Of a DNA stretch of 64,000 nt, positions 27,022-34,800 are shown piece after piece. Source of the DNA: Pseudomonas viridiflava (GTDB lineage Bacteria; Pseudomonadota; Gammaproteobacteria; Pseudomonadales; Pseudomonadaceae). Below the pieces are notes generated by a model. That model had not been told where the DNA came from and searched no databases. It saw only the letters and a list, made by a program, of their open reading frames with translations. Each line of letters starts with the position of its first letter. The first letter of the stretch is position 1. The stretch is from the NCBI RefSeq assembly GCF_900582195.1, contig NZ_UTHA01000221.1, forward strand, positions 1-64,000, read 5' to 3'. Made by a program: the position numbers and the translations under genes.

Positions 27022-27050
27022 AAAAGGCCCGCATTGTGCGGGCCTTTTTT
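27022..27050 (+). terminator. Rho-independent terminator after doxX-like gene
   Basis: Stem GGCCCGCA / TGCGGGCC, loop TTG, then seven T residues. Confidence 0.88.
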
Positions 27051-27064
27051 GTTGCGGCTGATTC

Positions 27065-27094
27065 TTGACACTGATCGGTCACGTTCTCTAGGAT
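27065..27094 (+). promoter_or_regulatory. Strong sigma-70-type promoter upstream of the unknown 102-aa gene
   Basis: A perfect TTGACA (27065-27070), an 18-base spacer and TAGGAT (27089-27094). Transcription would start near 27101, leaving about 150 bases of leader before the ATG at 27254. No other gene begins in this leader apart from a 29-codon frame at 27102. Confidence 0.68.
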
Positions 27095-27101
27095 GTTGCC
27101 C

Positions 27102-27191
27102 ATGCGCCGATTTAAACAGCTACTTGCGGGGCGCCAGGTGACTTCAACAGTTGCCGTCAGAAGCCGGAACAGGGCTTCGAAATACCGCTAA
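27102..27191 (+). CDS. Possible 29-aa basic leader peptide (uncertain)
   Basis: ATG CGC CGA at 27102 opens a 29-codon frame, MRRFKQLLAGRQVTSTVAVR then nine more residues ending SKYR and a TAA. It contains eight arginines. The ATG would fall at about the predicted transcript start, so it would be read leaderless, and there is no ribosome binding site. Coding potential is doubtful: the same bases appear to fold into an RNA structure (27135-27241), which is the likelier meaning of this stretch. Confidence 0.25.
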   Translation: MRRFKQLLAGRQVTSTVAVRSRNRASKYR

Positions 27192-27241
27192 AGCGCTGGT
27201 TCGGTGTTGCCTCTCACCTGCCATGCAGACTTTTGAGGCAG
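27135..27241 (+). ncRNA. Candidate structured cis-regulatory RNA in the leader of the 102-aa gene
   Basis: Pairs read by eye: CAGGTGA (27135-27141) with TCACCTG (27214-27220); CAACA (27145-27149) with TGTTG (27205-27209); GAAGCC (27160-27165) with GGCTTC (27173-27178) around a 7-base loop; and ACCG (27184-27187) with CGGT (27202-27205). These make a closing stem around two hairpins. A competing pair, CTGCC (27218-27222) with GGCAG (27237-27241), would break the closing stem and cover the GAGG upstream of the start codon. Not matched to a riboswitch family known to me. Confidence 0.4.
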
Positions 27242-27253
27242 AGACACGACACG

Positions 27254-27562
27254 ATGAATGCACTACGCCCTCCAGCACGTCCCGCGCCGATCACGGCACA
27301 TATCACCCAGCGCAACCCGAAAATTCTCCTTGGCGGCAAACATCAGCCGACGCTGTTGCGTTACCTCGATGGCTGGCCACGGCGCAGCGGCGGTCCTGCC
27401 GCGTTCCTGATCCAGTTTGTCGAAGACGGTGAGTCGCTGGCGCGTTTCGCCAGTGACAGTTTTGACCTGGCAGTTATTCAGGCGCCGAGTGCTGAAGATG
27501 CACCGCAAATGATCAAGCAACTGGTCCGCGTTGCGCGGCAGGGCCTGATCACTCGCCGCTGA
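27254..27562 (+). CDS. Unknown 102-aa protein
   Basis: The family is not recognised. The soluble protein starts MNALRPPARPAPITAHITQR and has central segments LLGGKHQPTLLRYLDGWPRR and FLIQFVEDGESLARFASDSF. Regular hydrophobic spacing suggests a folded alpha/beta domain; the end VRVARQGLITRR is basic. It has no signal peptide or membrane helix. The start ATG 27254 lies behind only a weak GAGGCAGAGAC site, and a promoter plus structured leader precede it. It converges with greB with six bases between stops. An in-frame earlier start at 27233 is not an ATG. Confidence 0.68.
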   Translation: MNALRPPARPAPITAHITQRNPKILLGGKHQPTLLRYLDGWPRRSGGPAAFLIQFVEDGESLARFASDSFDLAVIQAPSAEDAPQMIKQLVRVARQGLITRR

Positions 27563-27568
27563 TACGCT

Positions 27569-28066
27569 TTACGGATAGTCGATAGCGACAATGTAAACGA
27601 ACTGCTCACCGGTGGGTGTCTGCACCCTGACTTCTGCATCCAGCGCCTTGCCGATCAAGGCGCGGGCCAGGGGCGAGTCGATGCTGATCAGGCCCAGTTT
27701 CAGATCCAGTTCATCCGGGCCGACGATGCGGTAGCGCGATTGCTTGCCGTCCTCGTCTTCGATAGTCACCCACGCGCCGAAGTAAACCTTGTTCGGGTCG
27801 CTGGGTTTTTCACTGACGACTTTCAACGCTTCCAGGCGTTTGGTCAGAAAGCGCACGCGACTGTCGATTTCGCGCAGCATTTTCTTGCCGTAGGTGTACT
27901 CGGCGTTTTCCGAGCGATCACCCTGCGCCGCCGCCTCGCTGACCGATTGCGTCACTTGCGGGCGACGCACATGCCACAACTCATGGAATTCGGCGCGCAT
28001 CCGCGCTTCACCCTCAGGGGTGATCAGCGCGGTGCCGGCGGGGCGGGGAGGGCGATAACGGCTCAT
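27569..28066 (-). CDS. greB: Transcription elongation factor GreB
   Basis: Cleaves backtracked RNA within stalled RNA polymerase. The 165-aa protein has the N-terminal coiled coil with tip motif GDRSENAEYTYGKK, holding the catalytic Asp and Glu, and the C-terminal FKBP-like domain that binds polymerase (DELDLKLGLISIDSPLARAL). Length and the YTYGKK variant of the tip identify GreB rather than GreA. A related paralogue with an altered tip lies at 40.4 kb. Confidence 0.94.
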   Translation of the reverse strand: MSRYRPPRPAGTALITPEGEARMRAEFHELWHVRRPQVTQSVSEAAAQGDRSENAEYTYGKKMLREIDSRVRFLTKRLEALKVVSEKPSDPNKVYFGAWVTIEDEDGKQSRYRIVGPDELDLKLGLISIDSPLARALIGKALDAEVRVQTPTGEQFVYIVAIDYP

Positions 28067-28100
28067 GGCAACTTCTTGTGATTAAGACCGCTTGAGTCTA

Positions 28101-30605
28101 TCAACCCTCGCGCAACACTGTCAGTGGACTTGCGTTGAGTGCCCGGCGCGTACCGAACACCCCGGCACCACCAATCAGCGCCGCGCCAATCAAGGGCAGC
28201 ACCAACAACCACGGATGCGGATGCCACGGCAGATCGAACGCGTAGTGATACAACACCAGACTCACCACTTCCGAGCCGATCGCTGCGAGCAAACCGCTGA
28301 CCGCACCGAGCAAACCGAACTCGATACGCCGCGCCTTGATCAGCAACTGCCGCTCCGCACCCAAGGCACGCAGCAGCGCGCCTTGGCGGATACGTTCATC
28401 CAGCGTCGACTGCAAACCGGAAAACAGTACGGCCATGCCCGCTGCCAAAACAAACAATAAAACGTATTCCACCGCCAGGGTGACCTGGGCGAGGATGCTG
28501 CGCAGTTGTTCAAGCAATGCTTCGACCTGAAGAATGGTCACCGCCGGGAAGGTCCGCGACAGTTCGACGATCTGTTGATCATGACCCGGCGCCAGATAGA
28601 AGCTGGTCAGATACGTCGCAGGTAGATCCTTCAACGTACCGGGCTGGAAGATCATGAAGAAATTCGGCTGGAAGTTGTCCCAGTTGATTTCGCGCAGGCT
28701 GGTGACCTTCGCTTCACGGTTGACCCCGCCGACGCTAAAGACCATGTGATCGCCGAGTTTGAGCTTGAGGCTTTCGGCGACTTTGCCTTCCACCGAGACA
28801 CCGGGAACACCGTCGGTTGGCTGATCTTTCCACCATTCACCCGCCGTGAGCTTGTTGCCCGCTGGTAAATCAGCAGCCCAGGTCAGACTCAAATCTCTTT
28901 GAACCGCACGGTCGCCCGCCGAATCCTTGCTGACGATTTGCTGCACCGCTTCGCCGTTGATGCTGATCAGTCGGCCGGGCACCACCGGATACAGTGGCGC
29001 CGCTTGCGCGGAGACCTTGATCAGGTGATCGGTGAAGGCCTGCTTGTCTGCCGGCAGAATATTCAGGGCAAAGTAGTTCGGCGCGTTTTTCGGCAACTGG
29101 TTCTGCCAGGTGTCGAGCAGTTCGCCGCGCAGTAGGGCGATCAAAGCCATCGACAGCAAAATCAGGCCGAATGCCAGTGACTGACCGGCTGCTGCCAAAG
29201 GATGGCGCAGCAATTGGCCCAGACCCAGGCGCCACGGCAGCGAAGCGCGGGCGAGCATCCGCCGCAGGCTTTGCAGTAGCAACAACAGCAAGCCGCCCAA
29301 CACCAGCGCAGCGACCACGCCACCGCCGAGCAGGGCGAATGTCAGCAGCAGATCCAGACTCAGGCGCCACATGATCAATCCGAGCGCACCCAGAGCGGCG
29401 CCGTAAACCATCCAGGTACTCGACGGGATCGGCAGCATGTCGCGGCGCAGTACACGCAGCGGCGGCACGCGACCCAATGCGGCCAGCGGCGGCAAGGCGA
29501 AACCGGCCAGCGCTACCAACCCTGTGCCGATCCCGGCGATGGCTGGAAACAGACCGCCCGGTGGCACATCGCTTGGCAGCAAATCATGTAGCAGTGCGAA
29601 CAAACCCAACTGCGCCAACCAGCCGAGCAACGCCCCGCTGAGTGCAGCGAACAAGCCGAGCGCGGTCAACTGCAAGCTGAATAACACCATGGTTTCTCGC
29701 CGCGAAAGACCAAGGCAGCGCAGTAACGCACTGGCATCGAAGCGGCGACTGGCAAAACGGTTGGCCGACAACGCCACCGCTACACCGGCCAACAGCACGG
29801 CGACCAGACTGGCCATGTTCAGATATCGCTCGGCTTTGCCCAGTGCACCGCCAATCTGCCGGTTGCCATCGCGCGCATCCTGAATTCGCTGGTTCGCGGC
29901 GAGCCCGGGTTTGATCAATTGCCGATAGGTTTCCAGCGCCTGCGGTTCACCGCGCCACAGTTCGCGGTAACTCACGCGGCTGCCCGGTTGCACGACGCCG
30001 GTGGCGGCGAGGTCGTCGAGATTGATCATCACCCGGGGCGTGAGGCTGTAGAAGTTGCCGGCGCGATCCGGTTCGTAGGTCAGCACGCGGGTCATTTTCA
30101 ATGTCTTCATGCCGACATCGATGCTGTCGCCGATCTTCAGGTTGAGTGCGGTCAGCAGACGTGCTTCGACCCAGGCTTCGCCGGGTTGCGGTTCACCGCC
30201 GGTTTCTTCGGCGGCGAACGGAGCAGGTGCGCTCTTCAGTTCACCGCGCAACGGGTAGGCGCGGTCGACGGCTTTGATGCTCGACAGCTGGATGCCGTTG
30301 TCGGTGGCGATGACGCTGGAGAACTCCACTACTTGTGCGTGATTCAGGCGCAGTTCGGTGCCGCTCCTGATCTGTTCTTCGCGTGCTGGCGAACTTCCCT
30401 CAAGCACCAGGTCGGCGCCGAGGAACTCGGTCGCGCGCAGCATCATCGCGCCATTCAGTCGGGCGCCGAAATAACCGATGGCGGTGCTCGCCGCCACCGC
30501 GACGACCAAGGCGAAAAACAACACGCGCAATTCGCCCGCGCGGGCATCGCGCATGAGTTGGCGTATGGCGAGACTAAACAGACGCAACAGCGGCAAACGT
30601 GCCAT
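28101..30605 (-). CDS. ybbP: ABC transporter permease, FtsX/YbbP family
   Basis: A large 834-aa permease with an N-terminal helix, a big periplasmic MacB-like domain, then three helices, a second periplasmic domain and three more helices ending in a short tail: two FtsX repeats in one chain. This is the YbbP/LolC-like type that pairs with a YbbA-type ATPase. Its start ATG overlaps the stop of the ATPase (TGATG), so translation is coupled. The substrate is not known. tesA lies divergently upstream of the ATPase, as in E. coli ybbAP-tesA. Confidence 0.85.
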   Translation of the reverse strand: MARLPLLRLFSLAIRQLMRDARAGELRVLFFALVVAVAASTAIGYFGARLNGAMMLRATEFLGADLVLEGSSPAREEQIRSGTELRLNHAQVVEFSSVIATDNGIQLSSIKAVDRAYPLRGELKSAPAPFAAEETGGEPQPGEAWVEARLLTALNLKIGDSIDVGMKTLKMTRVLTYEPDRAGNFYSLTPRVMINLDDLAATGVVQPGSRVSYRELWRGEPQALETYRQLIKPGLAANQRIQDARDGNRQIGGALGKAERYLNMASLVAVLLAGVAVALSANRFASRRFDASALLRCLGLSRRETMVLFSLQLTALGLFAALSGALLGWLAQLGLFALLHDLLPSDVPPGGLFPAIAGIGTGLVALAGFALPPLAALGRVPPLRVLRRDMLPIPSSTWMVYGAALGALGLIMWRLSLDLLLTFALLGGGVVAALVLGGLLLLLLQSLRRMLARASLPWRLGLGQLLRHPLAAAGQSLAFGLILLSMALIALLRGELLDTWQNQLPKNAPNYFALNILPADKQAFTDHLIKVSAQAAPLYPVVPGRLISINGEAVQQIVSKDSAGDRAVQRDLSLTWAADLPAGNKLTAGEWWKDQPTDGVPGVSVEGKVAESLKLKLGDHMVFSVGGVNREAKVTSLREINWDNFQPNFFMIFQPGTLKDLPATYLTSFYLAPGHDQQIVELSRTFPAVTILQVEALLEQLRSILAQVTLAVEYVLLFVLAAGMAVLFSGLQSTLDERIRQGALLRALGAERQLLIKARRIEFGLLGAVSGLLAAIGSEVVSLVLYHYAFDLPWHPHPWLLVLPLIGAALIGGAGVFGTRRALNASPLTVLREG

Positions 30606-31288
30606 CAAGGCTCCAGAGGGGCGACCAACAGCCCGGCTTCAAGACGGATCAGGCGCCGGCAGCGATGGGCCAGGCGTTCGTCGTGGGTCACCAGCACCAG
30701 GGTGGTGCCGCGTTCCTTGTTCAATTCGAAGAGCAAGTCGCTGATGCGCTCACCGGTGTGGCTGTCGAGATTGCCGGTGGGTTCGTCGGCAAACAGCACA
30801 TCGGGCTCGGCGGCAAAGGCTCGGGCAATCGCTACACGTTGTTGCTCGCCACCGGAGAGCTGGCGCGGCGAGTGCGTGAGGCGCTGGCCGAGGCCGACCC
30901 GTTGCAGCAGTTCAGTTGCGCGTTCCCGGGCATCTTTGCGGCCGTCGAGTTCCAGCGGCAGCATGACGTTTTCCAGCGCGTTGAGGCTGTCGAGCAACTG
31001 AAAGGACTGGAAGACGAATCCGACATGTTCGGCACGAATGCGTGCGCGCTGGTCTTCGTCGAGATTGCTCAGGCCCTGGCCGGCGAGTATGACTTCGCCA
31101 CTGCTCGGCAGGTCGAGGCCGGCGAGCAGGCCGAGGAGGGTGGATTTACCGGAACCGGACGCGCCGACGATGGCAAGGCTGTCGCCCTTGTTCAGTTCCA
31201 GGCTGAGTTCGTGCAGGATAGTCAGTTCACCTTCCGCGCTGGGAACCACTTTGCTGAGGTTCTTCGCGGTGAGAATGCTTGCGCCCAT
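30605..31288 (-). CDS. ybbA: ABC transporter ATPase, YbbA/LolD type
   Basis: A 227-aa ATPase with Walker A GASGSGKST, Q-loop FQSFQLLD, signature LSGGEQQR and Walker B VLFADEPTGNLD, the EPTGNLD block being typical of the MacB/LolD subfamily. The true start is ATG 31288 (MGASILTAKNLSKVV); the longer upstream frame runs antisense through tesA. Its start codon overlaps a CATG shared with the divergent tesA region. Works with the permease that follows. Confidence 0.92.
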   Translation of the reverse strand: MGASILTAKNLSKVVPSAEGELTILHELSLELNKGDSLAIVGASGSGKSTLLGLLAGLDLPSSGEVILAGQGLSNLDEDQRARIRAEHVGFVFQSFQLLDSLNALENVMLPLELDGRKDARERATELLQRVGLGQRLTHSPRQLSGGEQQRVAIARAFAAEPDVLFADEPTGNLDSHTGERISDLLFELNKERGTTLVLVTHDERLAHRCRRLIRLEAGLLVAPLEP

Positions 31289-31298
31289 GGAGAATCCG

Positions 31299-31904
31299 AT
31301 GCGTGTGTGGTTTTTGAGTGCTGGCCTGGCCTTGATGTGCATGGCCCAGAACGCAGCGGCGGGTACTGTCCTGATCGTTGGCGATAGTATCAGCGCCGGT
31401 TTCGGGCTGGATACCCGCTTGGGGTGGGTGTCGTTGCTCGAACAACGGCTCAAACAGGAGGGTTTCGACGACAAAGTGGTCAATGCCTCGATCAGCGGCG
31501 ACACCAGTGCCGGAGGCCAGGCGCGGCTGCCCGCGCTGCTTGCAGAGCATAAGCCGGAACTGGTGATCCTCGAACTGGGTGGCAACGATGGCTTGCGCGG
31601 AATGCCGCCAACTCAATTGCAACAAAATCTTGCCTCGATGATCGACAGTTCTCGTCAGAGTGGGGCCAAGGTGCTGCTGCTCGGCATGCAACTGCCGCCC
31701 AATTATGGCAAGCGTTACACCGATGCCTTCGCCGAGGTCTACGGCAAGCTTGCCGACGATAAAAACATCCCGCTGGTGCCGTTTTTCCTCGACGGCGTCG
31801 GCGGGCATCCGGACCTGATGCAGGCCGATGGTCTGCACCCGGCGGCCGGGGCTCAGGGCAAGTTGCTGGAAAATGTCTGGCCGACGCTAAAACCGCTGTT
31901 ATGA
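31299..31904 (+). CDS. tesA: Arylesterase / thioesterase I / lysophospholipase, SGNH hydrolase
   Basis: A 201-aa periplasmic SGNH-type hydrolase. A signal peptide (MRVWFLSAGLALMCMAQNAA AG) precedes block I with Ser30 in VGDSISAGFG; block III GGNDGLRG and block V ADGLHPAA (Asp and His) complete the triad. E. coli TesA is the relative. The start ATG 31299 has GGAG six bases upstream; the ATG at 31287 overlaps the start of the divergent ATPase. A small hypothetical gene follows. Confidence 0.92.
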   Translation: MRVWFLSAGLALMCMAQNAAAGTVLIVGDSISAGFGLDTRLGWVSLLEQRLKQEGFDDKVVNASISGDTSAGGQARLPALLAEHKPELVILELGGNDGLRGMPPTQLQQNLASMIDSSRQSGAKVLLLGMQLPPNYGKRYTDAFAEVYGKLADDKNIPLVPFFLDGVGGHPDLMQADGLHPAAGAQGKLLENVWPTLKPLL

Positions 31905-31961
31905 GGCTTTTCTAAGGGCAGGCTTTCGGCTAATGTGGCGCCCCCTTATCTGGAGCCCCCG

Positions 31962-32255
31962 ATGTCGCGTTCTGCCTGGTCCCTGTTTGCCTACCAACTG
32001 ATCGAGCCTGACGAGCAGCTGGACCTGTTCGCCTGCCAGGAAGTGCGGGTGCATCTGGTGACGCGGCAACTCGAACTTGGTGGCTCGGCCGATCGCACTT
32101 TGTGCGGCAGTCTGCTGCCAGCGCAGCCGCGCTGGTCGAGTGTGGATCGCCGGGTGTTTCAGGATCAGCGCCTGTGCTCGCTGTGCCGGGCGATTCTGGA
32201 ATCGCAGAAGCGCGGCACCTCGCCGATCTGGCCGGAATTGCGTTTCGAGCTCTGA
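31962..32255 (+). CDS. Conserved hypothetical protein with CxxC pair
   Basis: A 97-aa protein, MSRSAWSLFAYQLIEPDEQL ... to ELRFEL. The Cys residues form RTLCGSLLP and RLCSLCRAIL, the latter a CxxC that could bind metal. No signal or membrane helix is seen. It starts 57 bases after tesA and has TGGAG before the ATG. I recall a small gene of this kind next to tesA in pseudomonads, but its role is not known to me. Upstream in-frame codons to 31935 are not used. Confidence 0.7.
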   Translation: MSRSAWSLFAYQLIEPDEQLDLFACQEVRVHLVTRQLELGGSADRTLCGSLLPAQPRWSSVDRRVFQDQRLCSLCRAILESQKRGTSPIWPELRFEL

Positions 32256-32257
32256 TT

Positions 32258-32363
32258 CTGTGGGAGCGACGGTGCGACGATTCGACCTGCTTGCGAAGGG
32301 GGCGTGTCAGTCAACATTTTCGGGGACTGATACACCGCATTCGCGAGCAGGCTCGCTCCCACC
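32258..32363. repeat. REPIN with one degenerate REP arm
   Basis: TGTGGGAGCGACGGTGCGAC then GATTCGACCTGCTTGCGAAG stands at left, and a normal TTCGCGAGCAGGCTCGCTCC CACC copy at right, 50 bases apart. The left arm has an insertion in the palindrome. The pair sits before the L,D-transpeptidase gene. Confidence 0.8.
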
Positions 32364-32469
32364 CCAAAAGCACCTTGTCGCCTGCATTGGGGTGATCTCC
32401 CCGAATATTCAAAGTGCGGTGTACAATCGCGTCCTTATACCCTTGTTGATCATGCGAAGGATTTTCCGG

Positions 32470-33441
32470 ATGTTGCCGCGCTTTCCTGCCGTCACCCGCT
32501 GCCTGTCACTTGCCGCCCTGTGTGTGGCCGGTCCCGTTGCTGCATTGGAGTTTCCCCTGCCACCACCCGGTGAAGACATCATCGGCCAGGTTCAGGTGAT
32601 CAAAGCCAAGTACGAAGATACCTTCGCCGATCTGGGCACGAAGTACGATCTGGGCTACTCGGAGATGGTCGCGGCCAACCCGGGCGTCGATGCCTGGTTG
32701 CCGGGCGCCGGCACCGAAATCGTCTTGCCGACCCGTTTCATTCTGCCGCCGGGCCCGCGTGAAGGCATCGTCATCAACCTTGCCGAATACCGTCTCTACT
32801 ATTTCCCGAAAGGCCGCAACGTGGTGTACACGTTCCCGCTGGGTATCGGTCGTGAGGGCTGGGGTTCGCCGATTGCGCACACCTCGATCATCGCCAAGAC
32901 GCCAAACCCGACCTGGACGCCTCCAGCGTCGATCAAGGCTGAGCACGCTGCAGATGGCGATCCGCTGCCAAACGTAGTGCCGGCCGGTCCGGACAACCCA
33001 TTGGGCCCGTTCAAGTTCACCCTGGGCACGCCGGGTTACCTGATTCACGGCTCGAACAAGAAATTCGGTATCGGCATGCGCACCAGCCACGGCTGCTTCC
33101 GCATGTTCAACAACAACGTGCTGGAAATGGCCAGTATGGTGCCGGTCGGCACTTCGGTACGCATCCTCAACGATGCCTACAAGTTCGGCAGCAGTGGCGG
33201 CAAGGTCTATCTGGAAGCGCACACGCCGATCGACGACAAGGGCAACCCGTCAGTGGTCGACAAGCACACTGCGGTGATCAACGCGATGCTCAAGCGTGAA
33301 GACGTCACCAGCAACCTGCGGGTAAATTGGGATGTGGTGCGTGACGTGGTCGCGGCCGAAGATGGCCTGCCAACGGAAATCGGCACACCGAGTACCTCGG
33401 CGCCGATGGTCTCGAGTACACCGATCGACTTGCAGCAGTAA
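32470..33441 (+). CDS. L,D-transpeptidase (YkuD/ErfK family)
   Basis: A 323-aa periplasmic enzyme. The start ATG 32470 follows GAAGGA and opens a signal peptide (MLPRFPAVTRCLSLAALCVA). A LysM-like region (about 35-85, YDLGYSEMVAANPGVDAWLP) is followed by the YkuD domain with IHGSNKKFGIG and the catalytic SHGCFRM. These enzymes link meso-diaminopimelate residues or attach Braun-type lipoprotein to peptidoglycan. It converges with oprI, a Braun-like lipoprotein with terminal Lys, making a substrate link plausible. An upstream ATG at 32452 lacks a site. Confidence 0.88.
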   Translation: MLPRFPAVTRCLSLAALCVAGPVAALEFPLPPPGEDIIGQVQVIKAKYEDTFADLGTKYDLGYSEMVAANPGVDAWLPGAGTEIVLPTRFILPPGPREGIVINLAEYRLYYFPKGRNVVYTFPLGIGREGWGSPIAHTSIIAKTPNPTWTPPASIKAEHAADGDPLPNVVPAGPDNPLGPFKFTLGTPGYLIHGSNKKFGIGMRTSHGCFRMFNNNVLEMASMVPVGTSVRILNDAYKFGSSGGKVYLEAHTPIDDKGNPSVVDKHTAVINAMLKREDVTSNLRVNWDVVRDVVAAEDGLPTEIGTPSTSAPMVSSTPIDLQQ

Positions 33442-33454
33442 GTCGGGGTGCGGA

Positions 33455-33488
33455 ACCCGCCGATGCGTGAAGCGTCGGCGGGTTTTTT
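33455..33488 (+). terminator. Terminator of the L,D-transpeptidase gene
   Basis: Stem AACCCGCCGATGC / GCGTCGGCGGGTT, loop GTGAA, then TTTTTTAT. A near-perfect 13-base stem. Confidence 0.88.
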
Positions 33489-33514
33489 ATTGCCCGGGGA
33501 AAAGCATCGGACAT

Positions 33515-33546
33515 AAAAAAGCCGACCCGAAAAATCGGGTCGGCTC
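33515..33546 (-). terminator. Terminator of oprI
   Basis: On the minus strand the stem AGCCGACCCGA / TCGGGTCGGCT around TTTT is followed by TTTTTTATG. It lies directly after the oprI stop. Confidence 0.88.
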
Positions 33547-33567
33547 GATAACAACCCCGAAGGATTA

Positions 33568-33819
33568 TTACTTGCGGCTAGCTTTGTCCAGCATGCGCAG
33601 AGCACGCTCGTTAGCTTCGTCAGCAGTCTGTTGTGCTTTTTGAGCAGCAGCCAGAGCTTCATCAGCTTTACGGTAAGCTTCGTCTGCACGAGCCTGGGAG
33701 CGAGCAGCTGCGTCTTCAGTAGCGGTCAGACGTGCTTCGGTTTCTTTCGATGCGCTGCTGCAACCGGTAGCCAGAACTGCGGCCAGAGCCAGAGCAGAGA
33801 ATTTCAGAACGTTGTTCAT
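33568..33819 (-). CDS. oprI: Major outer-membrane lipoprotein I (OprI)
   Basis: An 83-aa Braun-like lipoprotein. A lipobox at ALAAVLATGC places the lipidated Cys at about residue 20 (ATGC, with SSAS following). The mature part is a heptad alpha-helix (ARLTATEDAAARSQARADEA...) that trimerises, and the C-terminus ends in SRK with a terminal Lys, the residue that can be joined to peptidoglycan. OprI is highly expressed in Pseudomonas. The start ATG 33819 lies behind AAGGGG; upstream extension to 33834 is unlikely. It converges with an L,D-transpeptidase gene. Confidence 0.95.
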   Translation of the reverse strand: MNNVLKFSALALAAVLATGCSSASKETEARLTATEDAAARSQARADEAYRKADEALAAAQKAQQTADEANERALRMLDKASRK

Positions 33820-34458
33820 CGTGTTCCCCTTCAAGGACTTTCAAATTAAGTGGCTGTCTCCTCACGATTGAGGAAATAGCCGGCGTACATACTACCCATT
33901 ACTTGTAGTAAGTAAACTGACGTAAGGCAAGAAGCAAAAAAAATTGTAGGCGTTGATTCTTTTTCGAGCAACTTTTAACTGCGTTGTTTAAAAAATGTCC
34001 AGCTGCAAGCCCCGAGCTGAGCGAGTTAATGAGAAAAAGTTCCCGTTGTTGCGGACTGTTTTTGCAGTCTTGGCTAAAGTCTTTCTAGATGAATTCGTCC
34101 ACACTTTTGTTCCGATTCTGCGTGCTGCTTCGCTTATCTTTGTGCATGTTGAGGTGACTTTAAAAAAGGCTGCACGTCTTAAGTCTCAACATCCGGCAAT
34201 GTTCAGGTGAACCGCCCGGGGAGATCTTCTCCCAGGCTTACCCTGCGTCTATCGGAGCAACCCCCGTCAACCCGCTTGATGACGAGCGTACCTTGAGCAT
34301 TTTTGCCAATGGTGCCTACTATTTATCAAGTGCCAGGTTGCGCGAGATCGGTGTGGCTCTTCTCGGTGTCCATCAGGCACGGGGTGGCGTAGATGTTCCT
34401 TCGCCGGAAAAACATCGGTAAGGTAGGGGTCAGAATTCAAGACCCGCGAGGAGTAGTG
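33820..34458. other. Long gap between oprI and the GNAT-like gene; oprI promoter and hairpins, no clear gene
   Basis: About 640 bases. The minus strand holds the oprI leader and promoter. The plus strand has a 71-codon frame (33995-34210) with no family and no ribosome binding site, judged not coding. Hairpins: GGGAGatcttCTCCC (34216-34232), a GTGCCT...AGGCAC pair around 34310-34379, and GGGTC (34427-34431) with GACCC (34441-34445) just before the next gene. No sRNA family was recognised, so a small RNA here is possible but unsupported. Confidence 0.45.
33889..33916 (-). promoter_or_regulatory. oprI promoter and leader hairpin
   Basis: On the minus strand TTTACT (33916-33911), a 16-base spacer and TAGTAT (33894-33889) form a plausible sigma-70 promoter. 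The leader then holds CCTCAATCGTGAGG (33860-33873), a short perfect hairpin before AAGGGG and the oprI ATG. Confidence 0.5.
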
Positions 34459-34740
34459 ATGAGCGAGGCGTTGTCCATCCACCATGACCAGGCTGGTCAT
34501 CAGTTCGAGACCAATGTGGACGGTCATCGTGCCTACCTGACTTATATGGATCTGGGGAAACAGACCCTGGATATCTATCGCACGTTTGTGCCCAACGCTT
34601 TGCGCGGCCGTGGAATTGCCGCGGCGCTGACCGAAAGCGCGCTGCAGTACGCCGAAGAGATGGGTTACACGGTGATCCCGTCGTGCTCCTACGTCGAGCG
34701 CTACATGGAGCGCCATCAGCGCCGCGCCGCCAAGATCTGA
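34459..34740 (+). CDS. GNAT-like N-acetyltransferase domain protein, YidJ/YjdJ type
   Basis: A 93-aa protein equal to the short GNAT-like family (YjdJ). The motif RTFVPNALRGRGIAAALTESAL is the acetyl-CoA binding loop Q/RxxGxG/A in reduced form, and GYTVIPSCSYVERYMERHQ ends the chain. The small size is normal for this family; a substrate is not known. ATG 34459 follows GAGGAG. A strong terminator follows, which may also serve the convergent DAHP synthase. Confidence 0.85.
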   Translation: MSEALSIHHDQAGHQFETNVDGHRAYLTYMDLGKQTLDIYRTFVPNALRGRGIAAALTESALQYAEEMGYTVIPSCSYVERYMERHQRRAAKI

Positions 34741-34751
34741 ATCGCACACAC

Positions 34752-34782
34752 AAAAACGCCGGGCATTGCCCGGCGTTTTTTT
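34752..34782. terminator. Bidirectional terminator between the GNAT-like gene and aroF-type gene
   Basis: Stem AACGCCGGGCA / TGCCCGGCGTT, loop T, with A-run before and T-run after, so it can end transcripts from both sides. Confidence 0.88.
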
Positions 34783-34800
34783 ATGCCTGGAAAACGCGTA

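Noticed and set aside
33995..34210. 71-codon plus-strand frame
   Set aside because: No ribosome site, no family and AT-rich surroundings; kept only as part of the gap description.
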